Both the position numbers and the translations under genes were made by a program. A stretch of DNA of 64,000 nucleotides from Dactylorhiza incarnata (Eukaryota > Streptophyta > Magnoliopsida > Asparagales > Orchidaceae): positions 7,335,001-7,399,000 of the forward strand of contig JAWHQI010000028.1 in NCBI GenBank assembly GCA_033032865.1, in the 5' to 3' direction. This document shows, one piece after another, positions 22,960 through 35,003 of the stretch. Positions within the stretch are counted from its first letter, which is position 1. Every line of letters starts with the position of its first letter. The notes under the pieces are model-generated. The model was not told where the DNA came from, did not search any database, and worked only from the letters and a program-made list of their open reading frames with translations.

Positions 22960-23265
22960 TCGACGCAGCTTCTTAGAAGTCGACACCGCTTTTAGAAGTG
23001 GAGAGGAGAATTCTGAGTAACTCTGGGAAGATGTCGACGTTGCTTGAACTTTACTAATCGATGCAACTTGAACTTCACAAATCGACATGGCTCTTAGAAG
23101 TAAGAGAAGAGAATCATGAGTAACTCTGGGAAGAAGTCGACGCAGCTTGATCTGTACTAGTCGACGAAGCTTGGAGAGGTAGGGAAGAGAATCTTGAGTA
23201 ACTCTGGAAAGATGTCGACGCTGCTCTGAGTATATTTCGACGTTGAGTTGATTCCTATCGACGCT
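22960..23265 (-). repeat. E3 LTR palindrome array, TCGACG family
   Basis: Repeated TCGACG sites alternate with GGAAGA and AGTAACTCTGGGAAGA spacers. The array starts about 190 nt from the U3 end, as in the other long LTRs. Confidence 0.75.
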
Positions 23266-23451
23266 GTGTTGAACACTTTTCGTCAATTCGGCATCATTTT
23301 GAGAATTTTTTACGTTGATTTGAGATCTTTGAAGTTTTCTTGAGTTGCACAGATTTTCCCTTGACTCAAATTACCCTTCTATACAACTTAATATCCTATT
23401 TGATCACTCTTCAAATTGTATATCAAATCAAGAGGTGAGTTTTTTCCAACA

Positions 23452-24644
23452 ATCTTCCGATATATCAATTTTTACAAGAAGTTTTGAGTGATTTTCAACG
23501 TAAGTAAAAGAAATTATGGCAATCAATGGAGATAAAATACGTTTCTCAGATTAGCCTTTATATTGCACAAACATTGATGCCATTAACAGTAGAATAAACA
23601 ACAAAAGTAAATAGAGCATGATCCATTCATCAAGATGTTATGTATTTTGTAGTAGAGTTTCTCTACAATATCAAGTGAGATTTTGTTGATGGATTTCTGT
23701 CTTTCTTAACATTTTTAGATGAGACCTAATTCACTATGAGATAGAGAAAGAAACTTATAGAGAAAGAGGAATTCTAAGACGATGAACAACCGGGCTCTGT
23801 CCTGCTCATGTTCTGTGAATCAATGCAATCAAATGATAGTCCCAATTGTCTTTCACTCCCCTAGATTGTGTCCGTCTTTGTCGGTAGCAACCACTTGTTG
23901 AGCTTAAGCAGTAAGCTCCTATGCAAAAGATGGGGAGGATCCAGATACAGAGAACCAGTAGATGAGGATGCACTCTTTCCCCTGGAACTGGGAAAGGGGA
24001 TGTACTCCTCCCCCTGGACGAGAGCTCAACATACCTCACTGGAGAAGAGAGTCCAATAAGCATATGTGGCATTGCCATTCTAAGAAAAAGGTTGTTTAAC
24101 ATCAACCTCATGCAAAGAAATGGACTCCAGTGACCATATGTGACATTTTCCTGAACCGGCATAGTCCTTGCTAGGAAACAACATTCTCTCCCTTCTTGAT
24201 TCTATTGAAGATAGAGATCAAGACCATCCTAGGAAGGAGCAGATTGGAATAAGAGTTGGGAATGTTGATTGAAGGAGACGACTGCCTGAAGTCTTCAAGA
24301 ACTTGAGAGAGAAGAAGTGAGAAGTATGAGACGAACGAAAGAGGAGTGAGATGCACATATGAAGCAGTCCTTAAATAGACAAGACATTCGACTTATCTTA
24401 CTTAAATGCAATGACGATTCAAATCGTTTGACCAAAGACAGTTGGGAGAAATAAAATTGCTACTGTTCGACATGTGAGTGTTCAAAATTCTTGAATTTAC
24501 AAGAGACGTGACGATCCTTTTAAACGATCGAGGAGATGTAAAGTTCTTTTCATCTTTTAATGCTTACAATCCTAATGCAATTAATCAGTTCCTAGGTTCA
24601 AAGTCCTAGTCTTATATTTTATTAATTAAGGAGGGCATATCCAA
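23452..24644. other. unassigned sequence, probably E3 internal region
   Basis: About 1.2 kb between the E3 LTR and the LINE with no ORF carrying a known motif. If E3 is one element, pol and ORF3 should be here but are not recognisable. Part near 24170-24420 has a promoter-like AT content. Confidence 0.4.
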
Positions 24645-25475
24645 CAAGTAACACCTTGGTGTTTATTGTTTGCGGATGATATCGTTTTGGTCGATGAGAC
24701 GCGCAAGGGTGTAAATAAGAAACTTGAATCTTGGCGAAATACTTTAGAAAAGAAGGGTTTTAGGTTGAGCAGGTCAAAGACGGAGTATATAGAGCTTAAA
24801 TTTAGCAGTGCAAGAAGGACGGATGACTTCATTATCAAATTGGGTGATCAAGATATTTCCCGCTATGAGTGCTTTAAATATCTTGGATCGATAGTTCAAA
24901 AAGATGGAGGTGTTGATAAAGATGTGATAAATAGAATCCAAGCAGGTTGGTTGAAGTGGAGAGGCGCGTCAGGGATCTTATGTGATCGTGAAGTACCATT
25001 AAAACTTAAAGGCAAGTTTTACCGTACTACAATTTGACCAGCGATGCTCTATGGTTTTCAGTGTTGGGTAGTGAACTGTGTACATGAGCAAAAAATGAGA
25101 GTCTCAGAAATGAGAATGCTTTGGTGGATGTGTGGACACATGAGGCTGGATAAAATTAGGAATGAATATATCAGAGATAAGACAGGTGTGACACCAATTA
25201 CTGAGAAAATGCGAGAAGCACGACTAAGATGGTTTGGACACGTACAAAGGAGACCATTAGAGGCACCTGTTAGGTGTTGTGGAGTTTAGTCACTAGGCAT
25301 GTTAAACGTGGGAGGGGTAGACCGATAAAGACATGAAATGAAACTATAAGGAAAGACATGATGTACTTATGCATTAGTGAGATTATGACTAAAGATAGGG
25401 CACAATGGTGACAAAGGATCCATATAGCTGACCCCACTATAGTTGGATAAAATCTTGAGTGTTGTTGGTGATGTA
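24645..25475 (+). mobile_element. 5'-truncated RTE-type LINE
   Basis: It encodes only the end of the reverse transcriptase. The 3' end has the AGTTGGATAA and GTTGTTG type tail known from plant RTE LINEs. Truncation at the 5' side is typical of LINE insertion. It is on the opposite strand to E3, in which it probably inserted. Confidence 0.85.
24651..25440 (+). pseudogene. LINE reverse transcriptase, C-terminal part
   Basis: TPWCLLFADDIVLVDET contains the RT catalytic box FADD. It is followed by the RTE signatures KTEYIELKF, YLGSIVQKDG and the thumb segment RIQAGWLKWRGASGILCD. A TGA stands where Arg is usual before PAMLYG, a C-to-T change at a CpG. The C-terminal part (RMLRWMCGH-like, then ARLRWFGHVQRRP) continues to 25289. 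A frameshift follows, and the GRGRP segment has two further stops where Trp is expected. Not functional. Confidence 0.87.
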
Positions 25476-25479
25476 TACC

Positions 25480-27022
25480 CTAAGTCCTTCTACATTAATT
25501 ATTCCAGCAGTTGAGTATTTTTAGTTGTGTCCATTCCACAGCTGGTTTATGGAGGGACTGGTATGTACTTGTATTAAGAATAAACGTTAGAAGGAGCCAA
25601 CTATAGCTTGGGTCCTGTTTGTCTTGTATAATAATTAATGTTGTAATTAAAAGGATTTCTCATGTATCCCTTAGGATTAGAGTTTATTGGTAGATTATAC
25701 CAACAGTCCTTCGTAAAGTGTCCCACCTTATGACAACAATGACACTCATATTTATTATATCTAATTTTTCTTTTCATGTGAGTGTTGTGAGAATGACTGT
25801 GAGAGGTGCTCAGATTGATTCCATTAGATCTGTTGTAAAGAAAAAGTAGCAGTCTGAGAGAAAATATCAGATCAAATAGTATTCAATGCATATGAGTGCG
25901 TCAGATATTATTCGACGGAACTCGGTAAATAGAGTTCGACGTGGCATATTTGTGTCGAGTAGTATTCGACGCATACTCTGAATACTTGCGATTGCTCAAA
26001 TTTCTGTAATTTTTATTCATTTCTCCAGCTGAATTTCTTGGAGCTCTTCCAAGGATTCCTTCCTGATTGGATGAGCATGGAAGGTTTATATTGTTATCGT
26101 TATTGTTTGATTTTGATGTTGAAGGAATGTCTTCAACTAAGGGGACTTGACTTTTGCCTTTTGGTTTAATAAAGTTCACTGGGTTTTTCCAGGCAGGTGT
26201 GCTAGAGGTACCCTGAGCAGTTAAAACATTAGCAACCAAGCCCAAGTGTTTGAATCTCACATTGAGATTTTCAGTTATATCCTTGATCTTATTACTTCTT
26301 CCATTAAGGCAATCCTCAAATTCTTTTGCATTTCTAAGAGACTCCTGAAGGTCAGCATTTTCTGCCTTTAGGGCTATTATTGTTCTATTTAAGGTGGTTA
26401 TCTCACACCTTAGTTGTAATTTTCTTCTTTACATACTTCTTGGTTTAGAGCAATAATCTCTTCTTTAAGAGATACAATCTCCTTCTCAGTCATTTCTTGT
26501 TCAAGACACATTTCCTTAAAGAATTGTTTAAATTCATTTGATGTAAAATCTATTTCATCTAATAGAGTTACCTCATCTTCCACTTGAGGGATTTATTCAT
26601 CAGAATCTTCTAAGGAAATCAAGTCCATCATTCATGCGCCTTCTTCTTTTCATCTTCTAAGCTTGAGGAGTTGTCCTCTTTAGAGTTACTCCAGGTTTCG
26701 ACCATAAAACCCTTGCCCTTCTTCTCTGTGTACTTTTCTTTGGATCATTTTCTTCTTTTGATCCTTTTTTGTCTTCTCATTAGTGCTCTCAGTGCACTCA
26801 GAGGATATGTGACCTGCTTTACCACAAGTAAAGCAGATTATATCTTTAGGAGTCTTGTCATACCTTGGCATTGTATGACTTCTCTCCTTTCTTCTGGATC
26901 TTTCAGACGATCCACTTTTTGAATCTTCTTGCTAGAAGACTCGTCACTTCATCCTCAATACGTGGGGTTCCTTTAGTGTTGTCTTTTAAGACAATAGATT
27001 TCTCCTTCGAGGAGGAGGAACT
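25480..27022 (-). pseudogene. E3 gag, C-terminal part, broken
   Basis: This is the part of the E3 gag left of the E4 insertion. It has a knuckle CFTCGKAGHISSEC in the 61-aa piece 26871-26686 and a charged and coiled-coil-like middle. A Pro/Asn/Ser-rich piece (26260-25901) carries TCGACG motifs in its DNA. A second knuckle CHCCHKVGHFTKDC is near 25700-25760, then GPKL, as before protease in SIRE-type elements. Stops and frameshifts occur. The 5' continuation is at 33050-33434. Confidence 0.75.
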
Positions 27023-27914
27023 TGATGGCGCAAATCTCGCACACCGCTATAGGCGGTAGCTCGACTGCGACACGAAACGGCAGTGTACCGATCATTCAAG
27101 TAATATAAAATGAGGAGTAATCCCCGAGTATCGAATCTCTCAAGGAACACAGTAAGGTGGAGTTAACGTTCGAGGAAGGACTTGAGATTGAAGTCCTTTA
27201 CGTCGGATGGATGTGGAAACGGGGGATTTGGATTGTGGAAAATAAAAAGAAAATTCTACACTACTCCTATGCAATGCCGCTATGCAATGCTTCGCTTGGC
27301 GGGATGGAGACTAGGCAGGCCTTGAGCGCACTGCGTCGCAAGGGCGGATGGACGAGTAGGCAAACGGAGTGAGGGTCGTAAGCACCTCTTCGACAAGCAC
27401 GCCACTAGCAATTGCTAGTGCGGCAACGAACGCAATGGCGGGGTGGATGATGGAATGGGGCGCACCTCAAGCAACATAAACCATAAAATAATTTCACATA
27501 GACATGAAATATAGAAATACAAACAAGTTTATGCACTCTACTTCATCATAATAATGAGATCTACACATCTACACATCAATAAGAGAAGTACAAGGCAAGA
27601 AATCGACCGAATCCGAAGTCTTGTTGAAGATTTACGGTTGGAATCGCTGGGTTATCAATCTGCGTCCAAGCTCGGTCAGCAACTGCGTCCGGGGTAGAGA
27701 GAGATGTCACTACTCTCCAATGGACCCGTCTTCTTCGTCTCACGATCCGGTGGAGGTTGCAAGCTTCCTCTTGCTTGAAGGTGATGGCGTCTAGATCTCT
27801 CTTGAAGCCCTAGGATGAAGGAGGAGGCCTAAGGGACGAAACCCTGGTGGAAATGGCGGAATCGCACTGCTGTACGGCGCGTACGGGCGTCTCCCGATTT
27901 AGGTCGAAGCTGCA

Positions 27915-27924
27915 GCTTTTATAG
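27915..27924 (-). promoter_or_regulatory. E4 LTR TATA box
   Basis: CTATAAAAGC on the minus strand, about 18 nt downstream of the palindrome array. The second LTR has the same box at 32516-32525. Confidence 0.7.
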
Positions 27925-27941
27925 GAAAACGTCAGAAATTT

Positions 27942-28165
27942 GGTCACGCACGGTCGAACGCACGACCATGCGTTGACCGTGCGATACTTAAGCGCAGCAG
28001 GCGTGCAGGAGAAGAAGGAATGCGCCCGTGCGTTTTACTCACGCACGGGCGAACCCACCCGTGCGTTAAAACGCACGAGTAAACTCCGAGGCTCCGTTTT
28101 CTGCCCAGACACAAATGCACGACCGCAACCGACCGTGCGTCAAGGAAACGCACGACCGTGCGATA
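27942..28165 (-). repeat. E4 LTR palindrome array, CGCACGG family (3' copy)
   Basis: Repeated CGCACGGTCGAACGCACGAC, CGCACGGGCG and ACGCACGACCGTGCG units. Many are self-complementary (CGCACG with CGTGCG). The motif is related to, but distinct from, that of E1. Confidence 0.82.
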
Positions 28166-28448
28166 TGCACAGAAATGACTTCTGGGGAAAACGGGACGAT
28201 CAGGTCACCTGCATACAAGATCAACGGCTGGGAATACACGTCCAGCAGTAAAGAGATACAGAAAATACAATGGGGAGCACGAAGTGCTTACCCCTAACAA
28301 CAAAGTGCGCAATTGTACACAAAAACAGGCACAACTATATACTTCTAATAAAAGCATGAATAAAGGAAATATGAACGAAACTGAAGCACAAAAGCAGAAA
28401 AACTAGCCTAAATGAGTCCGAAAATATGTATATAATAGGGACTCATCA

Positions 28449-30162
28449 CACCCCCAGACTTACATGTTTGCGCGTCCCGAGCAAACAATTCCTACGCAAG
28501 CGGGAATATGAGATAGCTAACTAAAAATTACAAAATGGAATACCATGCGAAGTCGCATGCTCATGCACGTATAAGAAAACTAGAGAAGATTTCTAATTAT
28601 ACACAGAGTTTATGAATTTCTATAAACATAAATAATTGTTACTTCTACTCAAAATGAGAATTACGGTGGATCATCTGGTCACGCATATGGAGAAAGTAAA
28701 CTGAACGCTGAGGCGAGTATTGCTAAAGATCGGGGTGCCGGAAAAACTCCACCGAAATCCATCGGTGTAGGTGACCATAGGCTTGCCCGGTCACATTCTC
28801 TCCACTACACTAGATTGGCCCAAGGCGTGAGTCAGTAGGACTTGTAGGTTTAGAACGGGGCTTGGGTTACGGTGAGGTAAACAAAGGTAAACCTGGAGGC
28901 TAAGCACACCCAACCCAAAATGAGCTTTAAGTCAAACTACCCGCACGACTATAATAAACAAGTGCATCACACCCCCAGACTTAGACTTTTGCAACATAGG
29001 TGTGTGCACTGCCCACTCTCCAATACAAATTTCAAACAAATTTTTCAATTACTTTTCATTCTTCTTTTTCTTTTCAAATCATTTTTCTTCTTTTCTTTTC
29101 TTTTTCTTTCTTTTCTTTTTCAGCAAAATTTTCAATGAAAACACCCACAGTTTCCACTATAAAAAAAATACCACGTCAACACCCCCCAAAATGTAAAAAG
29201 AACTATAACTAAAGCTCAGATTTGGGTGTGCGACTAGGTTAGGCTTTTAGGCTTTGGTGAAATAAAAGTGAGGCTGAATCAAGAGGAAGGGGTAGGCACA
29301 AAGGGGCTAGCACGGGTAAATGATAGGCATGAAATAAAAAGCTCAACCGGGCCAAAATGATGGCCTACGTCATTCTCACGCACTAGAACTATCCTATGTC
29401 AATGCTTCGAGAATCGCTTGGGGCAAGTTCTAGCCACCGAGAAAGATTTTCCTTTCTCCCGACTCGAGTAATACGAATCTAGCAAACGTCTACACACATC
29501 CCTACGCTACCGTTTGATTCACACCGGATTCATCATTTGAGTATAGTAAACAATATTTATACTAATAAAAATGCATAAAGCTATTAGTATAAGAAGAAAC
29601 CTAATCTACATGAATCCCTATACTCGCATGAGTACTTGACTAGAAACACCGGAGCCAACATTTTATTCCACTACATAATTTAAAAGCTAGCACAAACATT
29701 TTCTCATATGCAAAAAAGGAATGAGTTATACTCGTGACGCGCTGAAGGTAAAGTACACGCTCAAGTGGGTGCTAAGTGTGCAAACAAAAATGAACAAAAA
29801 TGATTCTTAGATAAAGAAGCTTCTAGCATGCTAAATAATTGTGCACGTGAGTGGGTACACAAAAATATCTCCCCCAGACTTAGACTATGCATTAAGATAT
29901 TCTAAAACAAAGTTAGGGGAAAAGGGTACCCAATGCTCAGCAAGTAAGCATTCTGGAAGCCTGTAGTGAAGTTCTACGAAGAATCACGACCACCGCCTTC
30001 ACAAATAGAAAATACCTGCAAAGGGTGGTCTCCGCACAAGAAAACTAAAATAGCACAAAATAAGCTAGTTTTTGCAGGGGATACATTAAAAGACATGAAA
30101 AATTAAGATAACTACTGGGGTTATTGTCCTCCCAGCACGACTTATTTGGCTTTTGTACAGTT
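28449..30162 (-). other. E4 3' non-coding region with three polypurine-like motifs
   Basis: On the minus strand TAAGTCTGGGGGTG is at 28462-28449, next to the LTR. Further copies are at 28983-28970 and 29882-29869, the last reading TAAGTCTGGGGGAG. The spacing matches E1 (see findings). A segment near 29415-29470 and the CTGGGAGG motif near 30130 also match E1. No credible ORF. Confidence 0.8.
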
Positions 30163-31454
30163 CTAGCTAATGGGCCTATGAAAAGAAAAGTGAACAGGCA
30201 GCTGTTCTAATATGCGTGTCGGTAGCGGGTACCGATACGGCGATAAAACAGTTATTCCCCTACCTAAATAACGATACATGTTGAACACAGGTAGCGGGAA
30301 TAGGAAGTAAGAAGAGGAGGAGGCCTGGTCCTTACTCATCTCACCACAAAATAAATCCTTGCCTAGCAAGGTGTCATGTCCAGGGAGGTGGCAGGAGAAA
30401 GAGGCAATGAGTGGAGCTTCCTCTACGGAGGGGGAATCAACCTCCTCACAAAAGAGGATGCTCTCATCATTGACTTGAGCATCATGCTCCAAGTCCTCCT
30501 GATGTACCTGTGGAGACTCAACCTGCACAGGCTCAGATATAGCAGAAGGGGGGTCAAGAAATAAAAGAGAAGAAGAACATAAATAAAAATCAGGCGGAGG
30601 AGTGGTCCCGGACTCACTCCCATCAGGTTGGGAAAGTAAAATAATGTTGGCATTGTCATCAATGCCACAAGATTCGGCGGGATCGTCAGTGGCCAAGCTA
30701 AAGATTTGGACTTCCTCCACCGGTGCTGAGAAAAGCTCCTCTTCACCTAGAAGGTTGTCCTCCTCCATAGGAGCAGGCACACTTAGATCGCCGGCCTCAT
30801 CCTGCGACACATCCTCGACAATGTCATCTAAAATAAATGTACTAGAATGCACAATAGGAGGGGGAAGGGTGCTTGGATAATAGTCCAGCGCACTGGTTCC
30901 TCACAAAGAATCAAACCTATGCTAGGAGATGGGTGTACAGGGGAGATGGGCTCAGCCATGTCAGTGCCCAGATCAGCCACACATTTGGTGACCGTGTCCA
31001 CATCATACCCTTCATAAGATGAAGGTGATATGGCCACATAACCAGATGTCGAAGGTGTGCCGCCAGAGGTAGGAGTCAGGACGATCCCGATATCCGGCTC
31101 GTCATCCTCGTCCAATTGGCGAAGATACTCGGCACAATCCTTCAGGGCATGATCCATGCTCTGACAAAACAAGCACTGCCTAATGGGCTTCTTTGGCACA
31201 GCGTGTGCTGATGCCAAAAAGAAGATTGACGGTAAAGGCGTGGCAGAATAGCCATAAGACTTCCGCGCACCATATGGAGTACCAGACGAAGTCGGTGCTC
31301 CATATGCTGGGTTGGTAGTGCTAGGGCTACTATCTCCCTTTGGACATCTATCGCTAGCATGAGAGATATCTCTACAAAAATGGCAACGAATATTAAACGC
31401 AGACCACATTTTGTGAAGATAAAATGATTCAACATGTAGAAAACTATTGTGCAA
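30163..31454 (-). pseudogene. E4 zinc-knuckle and acidic protein, frameshifted
   Basis: The first part (31454-30828, 208 aa) has two CX2CX4HX4C knuckles, CHFCRDISHASDRC and CLFCQSMDHALKDC, separated by a Ser/Thr/Pro/Tyr-rich linker. The second part (30852-30163, 229 aa) is very acidic. A +2-type shift near 30890 separates them; the natural continuation is in the frame of the second part. No capsid domain is recognisable, so this is either a knuckle-only gag remnant or a separate RNA-binding protein. It begins about 150 nt after the PBS, where gag belongs. A role in RNA packaging is inferred. Confidence 0.7.
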
Positions 31455-31599
31455 AATAATACACCCAACAAAAAATTACTTAACAGCCTAATATAAACAG
31501 TAAAACAGAATAAGAAGTAATAAAACAAAATTGCGATAAACAAATGGAAAGGGCTTTAATCTCAGATTCTCCCTCTCCAGAAAACTCGCACGTCCGTGT

Positions 31600-31617
31600 T
31601 CCCCGGAAACGGCGCCA
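31600..31617 (-). promoter_or_regulatory. E4 primer-binding site, tRNA-Asp
   Basis: Minus-strand TGGCGCCGTTTCCGGGGA, 6 nt inside the 5' LTR, fits the 3' end of plant tRNA-Asp with one mismatch. E6 has the perfect form. Confidence 0.85.
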
Positions 31618-31623
31618 AAAACT

Positions 31624-33049
31624 TGATGGCGCAAATCTCGCACACCGCTATAGGCGGTAGCTCGACTGCGACACGAAACGGCAGTGTACTTATCGTTCAA
31701 GTAATATAAAACGAGGAGTAATCCCCGAGTATCGAATCTCTCAAGGAACACAGTAAGGTGGAGTTAACGTTCGAGGAAGGACTTGAGATTGAAGTCCTTT
31801 ACGTCGGATGGATGTGGAAACGGGGGATTTGGATTGTGAAAAATAAAAAGAAAATACTACACTACTCCTATGCAATGCCGCTATGCAATGCTTCGCTTGG
31901 CGGGATGGAGACTAGGCAGGCCTTGAGCGCACTGCGTCGCAAGGGCGGATGGACGAGTAGGCAAATGGAGTGAGGGTCTTAAGCACCTCTTCGACAAGCA
32001 CGCCACTAGCAATTGCTAGTGCGGCAACGAACGCAATGGCGGGGTGGATGATGGAATGTGGCGCACCTCAAGCAACATAAACCATAAAATAATTTCACAT
32101 AGACATGAAATATAGAAATACAAACAAGTTTATGCACTCTACTTCATCATAATAATGAGATCTACACATCTACACATCAATAAGAGAAGTACAAGGCAAG
32201 AAATCGATCGAATCCGAAGTCTTGTTGAAGATTCACGGTTGGAATCGCTTGGTTGTCAATCCGCGTCCAAGCTTGGTCAGCAACTGCGTCCGGGGTAGAG
32301 AGAGCTGTCACTACTCTCCAATGGACCCGTCTTCTTTGTCTCACGATCCGGTGGAGGTTGCAAGCTTCCTCTTGCTTGAAGGTGATGGCGTCTAGATCTC
32401 TCTTGAAGCCCTAGGATGAAGGAGGAGGCCTAAGGGACGAAACCCTGGTGGAAATGGCGGAATCGCACTGCTGTACGGCGCGTATGGGCGTCTCCCGATT
32501 TAGGTCGAAGCTGCAGCTTTTATAGGAAAACGTCAGAAATTTGGTCACGCACGGTCGAACGCACGACCGTGCGTGGACCGTGCGATACTTAAGCGCAGCA
32601 GGCGTGCAGGAGAAGAAGGAATGCGCCCGTGTGTTTTACTCACGCACGGGCGAACCCGCCCGTGCGTTAAAACGCACGAGTAAACTCCGAGGCTCCGTTT
32701 TCTGCCCAGACACAAACGCACGACCGCAACCGACTGTGCGTCAAGGAAACGCACGACCGTGCGATATGCACAGAAATGACTTCTGGGGAAAACGGGACGA
32801 TCAGGTCACCTGCATACAAGATCAACGGCTGGGAATACACGTCCAGCAGCACGGAGATACAGAAAATACAATGGGGAGCACGAAGTGCTTACCCCCAACA
32901 ACAAAGTGCGCAATTGCACACAAAAACAGGCACAACTATATACTTCTAATAAAAGCATGAATAAAGGAAATATGAACGAAACTGAAGCACAAAAGCAGAA
33001 AAACTAGCCTAAATGAGTCCGAAAATATGTATATAATAGGGACTCATCA
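31624..33049 (-). repeat. E4 5' LTR (1426 bp)
   Basis: Same length and ends as 27023-28448. Its array is at 32543-32766 and its TATA box at 32516-32525. Confidence 0.95.
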
Positions 33050-33434
33050 GAACTCTTTAGCATTGCAGCTTCTGCTTCCCTGGTCTTGATGAGGAGTTCA
33101 TAAGATTTGAACTTACCTAGGAGATTCTTAGTAGTAATCTCTCTTTGACTTCTAGACTCTCTTATAGCCCAGATCATGTTTTTTATGAGCTTGGGAGGCA
33201 CATGGGGATCTTATCATTGATCTCAGTTATTGAGATCTCCTTGTCTAGGCTCTTCCGTTCACTTACTATAATGCTGAACCTGATATACATATCAGCTATG
33301 GATTCTTCATTTTTTTCTTGAAATTCTCATATTGTGAAATGGGAGAAAATCTCGTATCTCTCCTTTCATCAGAGGATCCCTCTACCATTCTTACGAGGGA
33401 ATCCCATATCTCTTTGGCAGATTGTCAATATGAT
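33050..33434 (-). pseudogene. E3 gag, middle part
   Basis: Continues the gag split by E4. Minus-strand pieces include IWDSLVRMVEGSSDERRD and LLGKFKSYELLIKTREAE, close to E2 gag. Similarity to E2 stops near 33434, where E7 ORF3-like sequence begins. The 5' part of this gag and the E3 5' LTR are missing. Confidence 0.75.
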
Positions 33435-34910
33435 CTGGATGTACTTGATCATCATCTAAATCATCTATTTCATCAGCTGCATTTGCTGGCCCCTCCCCCT
33501 CAGAGAGAGCATATTTGTCAGATGAGTCTAGGAAGGCTGTGACAATTAGTTAGAGTTAGAGTTAATGACTTTAGAAATGTTAAAGATGGATTTGGTAAGG
33601 GCTTTCCAAGGACATCATCTTTATGTATTGGTGGCTCTTGAGGCATCTCCCCTTCAGAAGGGGCATCAGGATGTCCTGGTGAAGGTAAATCCTAGAGGGC
33701 TGGTTCATTATCAGGATTAAGCTTAATTCTTTCTTCTAGATTGAAAATAAATCTATCAATCTGACCTTGCAAGTCCTGAGGAGAAGGCTCCTTGTCCTTA
33801 TCATCGTCATTGATATTAGTTATATCTAAGGAGGCTTGTTCTTGTTGTTTCTCCCCCTCAGATGGAGCACTCATCATTCCTTGAGGAGCTGTTGTCCACA
33901 CTATTCAAGTGTCAGAAATGACTACCTAATTGATTAGTTATGATCAAGTAATTAAGAGAGAAGTGTGGAGTTGAAGTATTAGTTACCAGGAGTTATAACT
34001 TGGACCAGCACCTGAGGATGGATAGTGTTAGTTGACATGTCATTCTGTATAGCATCTTTGTCAAGGTTGCTGTGTGACCCTATGTCAGCACCAGCATCTT
34101 CATTTTTATCTAAGTGGTCAGACTCAGAGCTTGACATAATTAGTCTAGGTTTCTTAGTGGATTTGGATGCCATTTTCTCCTTTTCTTTTGCCACAGTGGG
34201 CTGACTCATTGGAAGCACCCTGGTAAACCTGTCCAGGGTCTTGATATCCATTCTTTTGAGATAGTGAAGGTTTGATCCTTTGGAGTTGCTAAACTTTTCA
34301 GGGTAGGTTTGGAGTAGGTATAGGGAAAGAATTTTGCCCATGTTGGGTGCCAGAAGGCATTCCTTGATTCTTTTAAATAGGACTACTCCCAAGAGGTTTT
34401 CCTTTTGAGAATTATCCTTATCATGAGATCAAACATGAACTGTGAAATTGTGTCATGGGACCTTGGTTTGCAAAGGATAGCCTTTCCCACAATATCTGAT
34501 AGAATTTTTCCCTTTTGGTTGAAGAATTTCCTCTTTAATGATCATGTTTTGGCATCATTGTATCCAGTCCATTTCAGGGCCTTTGTCTTGTTTTTCTCAG
34601 AGATGTCTTCCTCCTCACTTGGACTGTAGTAAGGAAGATGTAAGGCTTTTTGTAGCTTTGTAGGGGTTATCTTTATTCTATCTTCTCCTATCTTTAACTT
34701 GAGGGAATACTTGGAAGAGGATAACTTGGCATTGCTAAACCATTCCAAAACTTCAGTTCTGAGAATGGTACTTGGTTCAGATAGAAGAAATTCCAGGCCT
34801 TGGTCTTCAAGGAGTTGAATCACTCCCTTGATTTCTTCAGGAGCATGAGCAAACTCATTCCTGACTATTTCATATCCTTCAAGAAGATCCTTAGAGCTTT
34901 TGGGATCCAT
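33435..34910 (-). pseudogene. E7 accessory ORF3, broken
   Basis: The start MDPKSSKDLLEGYEIVRNEF closely resembles E5 ORF3. The first piece (34910-34542, 122 aa) covers the N-terminal domain with EFLLSEPS, VLEWFSNAK and ITPTKLQKALHLP. After one stop the core SDIVGKAILCKPRSHD follows. A frameshift leads to 34392-33979 with KECLLAPNMGKILSLYL and LKRMDIKTLDRFTRVLPMSQ. The tail is acidic (33901-33692). It ends abruptly near 33435 where E3 gag begins, so the coiled-coil tail and 3' LTR of E7 are missing. Its pol is at 52926-56015, beyond E5. Confidence 0.78.
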
Positions 34911-35003
34911 TTCTGTGGTAGAAGAATGCGCCGGGACGGATGAGTAGGTGATTCATCTCGGTGGCTAAGAAAGAAGGGTCGTGTACCTTTCACTAATTAA
35001 GAT
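34911..35003 (-). other. E7 ORF3 leader, left side of the E5 insertion
   Basis: Untranslated sequence just before the ORF3 ATG, ending in the AAGAT target duplication (34999-35003). It joins, without E5, to 52444 and the TATA box at 52448-52458. Confidence 0.75.

Larger units (their letters stand above)
21896..23451 (-). repeat. E3 3' LTR (1556 bp), relative of the E2 LTR
   Basis: In element sense it begins TGTTGGAAAAAACTCACCTC and ends CTTTCA. It shares E2 landmarks: a segment giving GGGGCGAATAGAG, hairpin units and a TCGACG array. To its right, ATCTTCCGAT looks like a decayed polypurine tract (E5 has ATCTCCCCCT there), so it is read as a 3' LTR and not a solo LTR. No matching target duplication was found. 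Confidence 0.72.
27023..28448 (-). repeat. E4 3' LTR (1426 bp)
   Basis: Reads TGATGGCGCAAATCTCGC on the plus strand and ends GGGACTCATCA. It contains the array at 27942-28165 and a TATA box at 27915-27924. Confidence 0.95.
27023..33049 (-). mobile_element. E4: non-autonomous Athila-related gypsy element
   Basis: Two 1426-bp LTRs flank 3175 bp of internal DNA. The flanks are perfect GAACT duplications (27018-27022 and 33050-33054). The LTR ends TGATG and CATCA, the PBS for tRNA-Asp, the purine tract AAGTCTGGGGGTG and the 3' region all link it to E1. It has no protease, RT, RNase H or integrase. Its only coding potential is a zinc-knuckle and acidic protein. It likely depends on an E1-like helper. 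The LTRs show a modest number of differences, so it is younger than E2. Confidence 0.93.

Noticed and set aside
21896..23451. Solo LTR
   Set aside because: No matching 5-bp flanks, and a decayed polypurine tract abuts the right side; a 3' LTR of E3 fits better.
27940..28251. Plus-strand ORFs across the E4 LTR array (also 32541-32960)
   Set aside because: They arise from the GC-rich repeat units lacking stops and run against the element's sense.
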